Origin: Reyranella massiliensis 521
Lineage (GTDB): Bacteria > Pseudomonadota > Alphaproteobacteria > Reyranellales > Reyranellaceae
NCBI RefSeq assembly: GCF_000312425.1
Contig: NZ_HE997181.1
Location: 1,331,486 to 1,395,485 of the forward strand
Length of the DNA stretch: 64,000 nucleotides
Reading direction: 5' to 3'
The notes below the pieces were generated by a model. That model was not told the origin of the DNA, made no database searches, and saw only the letters and a list, made by a program, of their open reading frames with translations. Below, piece by piece: positions 58,397 through 64,000 of the stretch. The position numbers and the translations under genes are program-made. The first letter of the stretch is position 1, and each line of letters opens with the position of its first letter.

Positions 58397-60175
58397 ATGG
58401 ATGTCGAACTCAGCCGTGATGCGAAACAAGTTGTCGGCGATTGGCTGACAGGCCTGAATGCCGCTCTCGAGGCAAAGGACGCTGCCGCTGTCGGCGCCCT
58501 GTTCCGCAGCGATTGCGATTGGCGCGATATCGTGGCGCTCACCTGGACCATCGAGACGGTGAGTGATCGCGAGCCCGTCGCGCGGCGCCTCGTGGAAGCT
58601 GCCACAGCCACCGGGGCGTGCGACTTTGCCATAGATCCCGAACGCCATCCGCCGCGCGACGTCGAGCGCGCCGGCGAGACTTGCGTCGAGGCGATCCTGA
58701 CTTTCGCGACGAAGGTGGGCAGGGGAGCCGGCATCGTTCGCTTGAAGCGCAGCGACTGCCGCGCTGGCTCGACGGTGGCCTGGACCTTGATGACCGCCCT
58801 CGACGAACTCACCGGCTACGAAGAAGAAGTGATCCTCGAAGCCTCGGAAGAACCCGCCTTCGAGCGCGATTTCCACGGCCCCAACTGGCTCGACCGCCGG
58901 GAGCAGTCGTCGCGTTACGAGGATCGCGAGCCGGTGGTGCTGATCGTGGGCGGCGGCCATGCCGGCGTGACGGCGGCGGCGCGCTTCAAGGCCCTGGGCA
59001 TCGATGCGCTGGTCGTCGACCGCATGGCACGCATCGGCGACAACTGGCGCAAGCGCTATCATGGGCTGAAGCTGCACAATCAGAAGCACAGCAATCACTT
59101 CCCGTATCTGCCGTTTCCCAAGACCTGGCCGAAGTACATTCCCAAGGACAAGATCGCCAACTGGATCGAGTCCTACGTCGAGACCATGGAGATCGACTTC
59201 TGGACGCGCACGACCTTCCAGGGAGCCACCTGGGACGCGTCGAAGAAGCGCTGGACGGCGCAGCTTGCCCTCGACGTCGCCGACGGTGTGGGGCGCACGC
59301 TCCATCCACGCCATATCGTGATGGCGACCAGCGTCAGCGGTACGCCGAACCTGCCCGACATCCCGACCCTCGACCGCTTTACGGGGCCGGTTGTCCATTC
59401 CAGCAAATTCACCGACGGCGCCGCGTGGCGCGGCAAGAACGTCTACGTGTTCGGCACGGGGACCAGCGCGCACGACATTGCGCAGGACCTGCACGGCAAT
59501 GGCGCCCACACGACCGTCGTGCAGCGCAGCCCGACCCTCATCACCAACGTCGAGCCCAGTGCGCAGCTCTACGACGGCGTCTATTACGGCAAGGGGCCGG
59601 CCTATGAAGACCGCGACCTGATCAACGTCTCGGTGCCGCTGCGCGTGATGAAGGTGGCGCACAAGATCCTGACCGACGAATCGCGCCGGCACGATGCCGC
59701 GCTTCTCGAAGGGCTGGAGAAGGTCGGTTTCCGGCTCGAATTCGGCGAAGGCGGCACCGGCTGGCCGCTGAAGTACCGCTCCCGAGGCGGCGGTTACTAT
59801 TTCAATGTCGGCGCCTCCGATCTGGTCGCGCGCGGCGAGATCGGCCTCATCCAATATGCCGACATCGCCGAGTTCACGGCGACCGGCCTGAAGATGAAGG
59901 ACGGCGGCGAACGTCCTGCCGATCTGATCGTGCTGGCTACCGGCTACAAGGGGCAGGACCACCTGGTCGGCCAGCTTTTCGGCCCGGAGGTCGCCAAGAA
60001 GGTCGGTGCGGTCTGGGGCTTCGATCCGGTCACTCAGGAGCTGAACAATATGTGGGTGCCGACCGCGCAACCCGGCCTCTGGTTCACCGGCGGCTCCTTC
60101 GCGCAGTGCCGCATGTACTCCAAGTACCTCGCCCTGCAGATCAAGGCGCAGGAAGAGGGGCTGGCACCTCGATAG
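58397..60175 (+). CDS. NTF2-like domain fused to FAD-dependent (FMO/Baeyer-Villiger-type) monooxygenase
   Basis: A 592-residue fusion. Residues ~1-145 are a SnoaL/NTF2-like cone (WLTGLNAALEAKDAAAVGALFRSDCDWRD), then a class B flavoprotein monooxygenase follows. The first Rossmann motif is VGGGHAG (about 184-190, FAD), the family fingerprint is FTGPVVHSSKF (F328, G330, H334, F338), and the second Rossmann motif is FGTGTSAHD (about 352-360, NADPH). ATGYKGQD is near the C-terminus. The fingerprint is FMO/BVMO-like, but the usual final Trp of BVMOs is Phe here. It is predicted to oxygenate a ketone, amine or other soft substrate. An SMP-30-type lactonase follows after 11 bases. Confidence 0.88.
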   Translation: MDVELSRDAKQVVGDWLTGLNAALEAKDAAAVGALFRSDCDWRDIVALTWTIETVSDREPVARRLVEAATATGACDFAIDPERHPPRDVERAGETCVEAILTFATKVGRGAGIVRLKRSDCRAGSTVAWTLMTALDELTGYEEEVILEASEEPAFERDFHGPNWLDRREQSSRYEDREPVVLIVGGGHAGVTAAARFKALGIDALVVDRMARIGDNWRKRYHGLKLHNQKHSNHFPYLPFPKTWPKYIPKDKIANWIESYVETMEIDFWTRTTFQGATWDASKKRWTAQLALDVADGVGRTLHPRHIVMATSVSGTPNLPDIPTLDRFTGPVVHSSKFTDGAAWRGKNVYVFGTGTSAHDIAQDLHGNGAHTTVVQRSPTLITNVEPSAQLYDGVYYGKGPAYEDRDLINVSVPLRVMKVAHKILTDESRRHDAALLEGLEKVGFRLEFGEGGTGWPLKYRSRGGGYYFNVGASDLVARGEIGLIQYADIAEFTATGLKMKDGGERPADLIVLATGYKGQDHLVGQLFGPEVAKKVGAVWGFDPVTQELNNMWVPTAQPGLWFTGGSFAQCRMYSKYLALQIKAQEEGLAPR

Positions 60176-60186
60176 GGGGACAATCG

Positions 60187-61041
60187 ATGCAACAGGTCGC
60201 GACAGGCTACGGGCTCGTCGAAGGCCCAGTCTGGGATTCGGCCCATGGTCTCTATTTCAGCGACGTCATCAATGGCGGGGTCTACCTGCTGGATCGCGCC
60301 GGTGCAGTTTCCCTGGCCGTGCCGAAGCGGCGGGGCATCGGCGGCATGGCGCTTCACGATAGCGGCGGTCTGATCGTGGGCGGGCGCGACATTGCCCATG
60401 TCTCGTTGGCCGACGGGGGCACGAAGACGCTGCTGCCGCTCGATGCCATCCCCGGCGCCACCGGCTTCAACGATCTCACGACCGACAGCGTCGGGCGCAT
60501 CTACGTAGGGTCGCTGGCCTTCAAGGTATTCGGCGGCGAACCGCCGAAGCCCGGGCACCTGCATGTCATCGACGTGGACGGCTCGATGCGCACCGTGTCC
60601 GACGGCATACTCCTGACCAACGGATTGGGCTTTTCGCCCGACGGGAAGCGTCTCTATCACAGCGACGCGCGCGCCGGGATCGTCCGTGTCTACGATGTGG
60701 CGGCGGATGGCGGCGTCGGCCCGTGGGGGCAGTTCGCCTCGATGGGCGACGGCGGCGTTCCCGACGGATTGAAGGTGGCGAGCGACGGTTCGGTCTGGGT
60801 TGCCGACGCCCATGGCGGCCGCGTCGCGGTCTTCGGTGCAGACGGTGCGCACCGCCGCGATCTCGAAGTGCCTCTGCCGATGGTCACCAGTGTCTGCTTC
60901 GGCGGCGACGACCTGCGTGATCTCTACGTCGTCACGGGCTCACGTGGCGGCCCGAGCGAGAATTGCGGCAGCATTTTCAAGACGAGGGTCGACGCTGCAG
61001 GCTTGGCACTGCCGCCAGCCAGGACTAGGCTGACGCCCTAA
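60187..61041 (+). CDS. SMP-30/gluconolactonase family protein
   Basis: A 284-residue six-bladed beta-propeller. The opening GLVEGPVWDSAHGLYFSDVINGGVYLLD carries the metal-binding Glu of EGP[VI]W and the substrate loop. GFNDLTTDSVGRIYVGS provides the Asn metal ligand, TNGLGFSPDGKRLYHSDA the second Asn and the Asp, and GVPDGLKVASDGSVWVADAHGGRV the closing blade. Members hydrolyse lactones with a bound divalent metal. The start is the ATG at 60187 with GGGGGACAATCG before it. The tight link to the monooxygenase suggests lactone hydrolysis after oxygenation. Confidence 0.9.
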   Translation: MQQVATGYGLVEGPVWDSAHGLYFSDVINGGVYLLDRAGAVSLAVPKRRGIGGMALHDSGGLIVGGRDIAHVSLADGGTKTLLPLDAIPGATGFNDLTTDSVGRIYVGSLAFKVFGGEPPKPGHLHVIDVDGSMRTVSDGILLTNGLGFSPDGKRLYHSDARAGIVRVYDVAADGGVGPWGQFASMGDGGVPDGLKVASDGSVWVADAHGGRVAVFGADGAHRRDLEVPLPMVTSVCFGGDDLRDLYVVTGSRGGPSENCGSIFKTRVDAAGLALPPARTRLTP

Positions 61042-61134
61042 CGGAAAATTCATCGACTGCGTGCGTGCCGCGTTCTGGCTTTCTGCGGGGGCGCGGTGCC
61101 TCAATGACATCGGTTCGGATCGGGAGGGCGACCC

Positions 61135-61941
61135 ATGGTTGAAGCCTCGCGTCACGATGCATGGCAGGCGGGCGAAAGCTACGATGCCTATATGGGCAGG
61201 TGGAGCCGCAAGGTCGCACCTCGCTTCCTCGACTGGCTAGCTGCGCCGGAGGACCGCAACTGGCTCGATATTGGCTGCGGTACCGGGGCGCTCACGGCCG
61301 CCATTCTCGCGCAGTGCAAGCCAACGAGCTTGCTGGCCATCGACCCTTCCGACGGCTTCGTCGCAAAGGTGCGAGCAGGCATTCCCGACAAGCGCGCCGA
61401 GTTCCGGGTCGGCGATGCCCAGGCGGTCGAGGTGGAAACGGACAGCCGCGACGTCGTGGTATCGGCCCTGGTGCTGAACTTCGTTCCCGACCGGCGCAAG
61501 GCGCTCGCGGAGATGAAGCGCATCGTCCGGCCGGGTGGAACGATCGGCTTCTATGTCTGGGACTATCCCGGCGGCGGCATTGAGTTCGTGCGTGCCTTCT
61601 GGCGCGCGGCGGTGTCACTCGACCCTGCGGCGCAGGACCTTACCGAGGACAGACGCTTTCCTTTCTGCACGCCGAAGGGCCTGGCCGAGTTGGCAGCCGA
61701 TGCCGGTCTCGGGCTAGTGAGCTGCGCGCCGATCGAAGTGCCGACGGTCTTCAGCGACTTCGACGACTACTGGCGGCCCTTCACCTTGGGGGCGGGGCCG
61801 GCGCCGGGCTACTGCGCGAAGCTGGCGCCGGACGCTCGGGAGAAGTTGAGGCAGAAACTGCAGGACAGCGTCCCGTTGCGGGCCGACGGCGCAATCCCAT
61901 TCAAGGCGAGAGCCTGGGCGGTTCGCGCGGCCTTCGACTGA
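61135..61941 (+). CDS. Class I SAM-dependent methyltransferase
   Basis: A 268-residue Rossmann-fold methyltransferase. ESYDAYMGRWSRKVAPRFLDWL precedes motif I, WLDIGCGTGALTAAIL (about residues 42-57). The acidic motif II is LAIDPSDGFVAK, motif post-II is FRVGDAQAVEVE, and the final motif is MKRIVRPGGTIGFYVWDYPGG. It resembles UbiE/Methyltransf_11-type enzymes of unspecified substrate. It is 93 bases after the lactonase-like gene, with its own GGGAGG ribosome site, and could be co-transcribed. Confidence 0.9.
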   Translation: MVEASRHDAWQAGESYDAYMGRWSRKVAPRFLDWLAAPEDRNWLDIGCGTGALTAAILAQCKPTSLLAIDPSDGFVAKVRAGIPDKRAEFRVGDAQAVEVETDSRDVVVSALVLNFVPDRRKALAEMKRIVRPGGTIGFYVWDYPGGGIEFVRAFWRAAVSLDPAAQDLTEDRRFPFCTPKGLAELAADAGLGLVSCAPIEVPTVFSDFDDYWRPFTLGAGPAPGYCAKLAPDAREKLRQKLQDSVPLRADGAIPFKARAWAVRAAFD

Positions 61942-62081
61942 GGTTCGCGGAGGCAGCGGGCGGTTCCACCGTGGCTAGAAATTAAGGTTCGTGAACGGCG
62001 TTGCACACCTGTTGCAAGGCGGCCTGGGATTGGCCATATCCGGTCCTCCGATCCACTTATCAACTGACGGAATCCCCCCCC

Positions 62082-62648
62082 ATGACGCCCGCCGAGGCCA
62101 CTGCACCGATCCGTGATCCCAGAAGCCTGCGTCCGATCCCGCGTCTGATCTTTGCGTCGCGATGGCTGCAGCTTCCGCTCTATCTGGGCCTGATCGTTGC
62201 GCAATGCGTCTACGTCTTTCTGTTCCTCAGGGAACTGGTTCACCTGGTGCTGCACAGCCCCAGCGTCACCGAGCAGCAGGCCATGCTGATCGTGCTGGGT
62301 CTCATCGACGTGGTGATGATCTCCAATCTCCTGATCATGGTGATCGTCGGCGGCTACGAGACCTTCGTGTCGCGGATGCAGCTCAATCGCCATCCCGACC
62401 AGCCGGAGTGGCTGAGCCATGTCAACGCCAGCGTGCTCAAGATCAAGCTCGCCATGGCAATCATCGGCATTTCCTCGATCCATCTGCTGCGGACGTTCAT
62501 CGAGGCCGGCTCGCTCGGCAAGCCCGACTCGGCTTACACCGAGGCAGGCATCATGTGGCAGACCATCATTCACGGCCTGTTCATCCTTTCCGCCGTCGGC
62601 ATCGCCTTCGTCGACAGGTTGAGCCAGTCGCCCAACGGCAAGCACTGA
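62082..62648 (+). CDS. YqhA-like (UPF0114/TIGR00645) membrane protein
   Basis: A 188-residue integral membrane protein. [52 protein letters not shown] (near residues 65-97) and [31 protein letters not shown] are diagnostic of the TIGR00645/UPF0114 family; four spans are visible. The function is unknown. The ATG at 62082 gives [22 protein letters not shown]; the upstream in-frame stretch is unlikely to be coding. Convergent with the frameshifted binding-protein gene, ten bases away. Confidence 0.9.
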   Translation: [188 protein letters not shown]

Positions 62649-62658
62649 GGCTGGAGCG

Positions 62659-63790
62659 CTATCTGATCGTGTAGCGCTCGACGACCTTGGGTACGCGGCT
62701 CGTGCCGTCGAAGCAGACGATCTCGGCTTCGTGGGCCATGTTGCCCTTGCCGTCCGACTTGTAGGTCGTGACCAGCCCTTTGTAGCTGTCACGATCGAGA
62801 GCGCCACGGACGGCGCTCGGCGTGACGGTCTGCTTCGCCTTCTTGAGGTCGGCGACAATCGTGGCCAGCATCCCGACGGCGTCGTATTGGGCGGCCGCGA
62901 ACGCGTCGGGCTCGGTCTTGAAGGCAGCGCGGTAGGCGTCGGTGAACGCCTTCATCGGGCCGCTGGTCGCCGAAATCGGCGAGGCTGCAGTTTCGGCGCA
63001 TACACCCTTCAGTTCGGCGGGTTCGAGCAGCGCGGCCGTCGCGGGTTGGTGCATGGCCGAGCCCGCGACGACCGGCAGGTCGGGGAAGAGCTGTCGCGCC
63101 TGGCGGACAGCCAGCACCGTCGAGGCGGCATGCAGGTGCAGCACGATCACGTCGGCATTGGCGCCCTTGGCGCGAGTGAGAGCCGCTGTCAGGTCGTTGG
63201 CGGACGGCGCAACGCTCTGCTCGAGCACCGGCGCGGCTTTGAGGTCGGCGAGCGTCTTTGCGAGCTGCTCGCGGCCCGACTGGCCGTAGGCGGTGCTCTG
63301 GTAGATCACGGCGGGCCGCTTGGCGCCGAGCTTCTCGACCACGTAGCGGGCGTGCGCCACCTTCACTGTCGAATCGCTAGGGAAGAAGCGGAAGAAGTAG
63401 GGGTTGCCCATCTCCGACAGCCGCGCCGTTCCGGAAACGGTGAGCAGGGGCACACCGACAGCCTGTGCGAGCGGCATCAACGCCAGCATTTGCGTGCCGA
63501 GGATCGGGCCCACCACGGCGAGTGGCGGGGGCGCCGACCGCCCGTTCCCAGGCCGTTACGGCAGCCTCGGGGGTCGCCTGCGTGTCGAGCACGCGCGTCT
63601 CGATCTTCACGTCGCGGAGCTGGCGCTCAGCCAGAATCGCACCGTTGCGCTGGCTCGTACCTTCCAGCGCAACGAAGCCCGTGAGCGGAACGAGCACGGG
63701 AAGCGAGACATCGGCCTTTTGCGCCGCAGCCGGAGCCGCGAGCGCAAAAGACATCAATGCCGCGGCTACTGCGCGGCGCCGCCGGCCCAT
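62659..63790 (-). pseudogene. Leu/Ile/Val-type binding protein with an apparent +1 frameshift
   Basis: Two frames together make one periplasmic receptor of the branched-chain amino acid type. The N-terminal part (start at 63790: MGRRRRAVAAALMSFALAAPAAA, signal peptide; then SLPVLVPLTGFVALEGTSQRNGA) runs up to about AWERAVGAP. The continuation (PPLAVVGPILGTQMLALMPLAQ and on to VVERYTIR) is in the next frame. The break falls in a run of five G at 63527-63531; one G fewer restores a single frame of about 376 residues. Either a recent frameshift or a sequencing error explains it. Its start overlaps the gamma-glutamyltransferase end by 25 bases. Confidence 0.75.
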
Positions 63791-64000
63791 GGCGACATGA
63801 TCTCGTTCATGCCGGTCAGTTCGCCGGTTTTGGGATCGCGCACGATGCAGGACGGGTTGGCGAAGCCCAACGGCGAGACCGGATTGTCGACCTCGACCAT
63901 CGGCAGCTTGGCGGCAATCGCCTTCTTCACCGCATCCGGCAGATCGCGATTAACCCGGATCGGACCGACGCCGGACACGTCGATGCGCGGCTGGTGGAAG
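63766..64000 (-). CDS. Gamma-glutamyltransferase family protein, C-terminal end only
   Basis: About 77 residues are visible before the stop at 63766; the 5' part lies beyond the right edge. The segment reads FHQPRIDVSGVGPIRV, LPDAVKKAIAAKLPMVEVDNPVSPLGF, and ends NPSCIVRDPKTGELTGMNEIMSPWAGGAA. The pattern vDPKTGxLTGxxDxxxxGxA is that of the C-terminus (small subunit) of gamma-glutamyltranspeptidases, which cleave glutathione and related gamma-glutamyl bonds. Coupled to a binding-protein gene downstream on the same strand. Confidence 0.7.
   Translation of the reverse strand, partial: FHQPRIDVSGVGPIRVNRDLPDAVKKAIAAKLPMVEVDNPVSPLGFANPSCIVRDPKTGELTGMNEIMSPWAGGAAQ

Overview
The window is 64 kb of GC-rich bacterial chromosome with almost no non-coding space: no gene-free stretch exceeds about 260 bases. 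The gene set points to an alphaproteobacterium. It has a PLP-type 5-aminolevulinate synthase (the C4 route to haem), a class II DAHP synthase, glutathione reductase, many periplasmic-binding-protein transporters and typical soil-heterotroph catabolic genes. A Reyranella-like or rhodospirillalean host is my guess from family memory only. I see no insertion sequences, phage genes, CRISPR array or rRNA, so this reads as ordinary chromosome with accessory metabolic islands.

Layout. 1-6.3 kb: a truncated peroxiredoxin-like/2OG-Fe(II) dioxygenase, tRNA-Val(CAC), gph, then glmU-glmS (UDP-GlcNAc synthesis) and an exported seven-loop EF-hand protein. 6.5-14.6 kb: a complete branched-chain-amino-acid-type ABC transporter (livGFHM) followed by three tandem 406-residue substrate-binding paralogues, then a second EF-hand protein. 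14.7-22.5 kb: gor, class II DAHP synthase, a nicotinate phosphoribosyltransferase-like protein, a GST, a small unknown protein, an MFS carrier and hemA. 22.6-32 kb: two tiny paralogous membrane proteins, a class III aminotransferase, a full dipeptide-type ABC transporter (binding protein, B, C, D, F) and an M20 amidohydrolase. The dpp set and the M20 gene each carry the same 14-bp near-palindrome about 65 bases before the start codon.

32-43 kb: a DUF6671-like zinc-ribbon protein; an SDR/VOC/Bug-receptor group with a LacI-family regulator, divergent from a carboxymuconolactone-decarboxylase-like gene across two LacI-type operators; a desuccinylase-like hydrolase with a second dipeptide-type receptor and permease pair lacking ATPases; then pyrE and a TRIC/YadS channel. 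43-49 kb: a DUF1345 membrane protein, an acyl-CoA ligase, a DHA2-type MFS exporter and the exported DUF2950/DUF3300 pair.

49.1-57.3 kb is the most interesting block: nine tightly packed co-directional genes. A Tat-exported Cys-type sulfatase and a DUF333 protein are followed by a whole MoxR-AAA/DUF58/DUF4381/VWA/VWA/TPR/BatD-like module. This looks like an AAA+/von Willebrand metallo-chaperone system physically tied to an exported sulfatase. The second VWA protein has lost its metal-binding (MIDAS) residues.

57.3-64 kb: a membrane protein of unknown function, a NIPSNAP protein, an NTF2-FAD monooxygenase fusion directly followed by an SMP-30-type lactonase (a possible ketone-to-lactone-to-hydroxyacid pair), a methyltransferase, a YqhA-like membrane protein, a frameshifted Leu/Ile/Val-type binding protein, and the C-terminal end of a gamma-glutamyltransferase running off the right edge.
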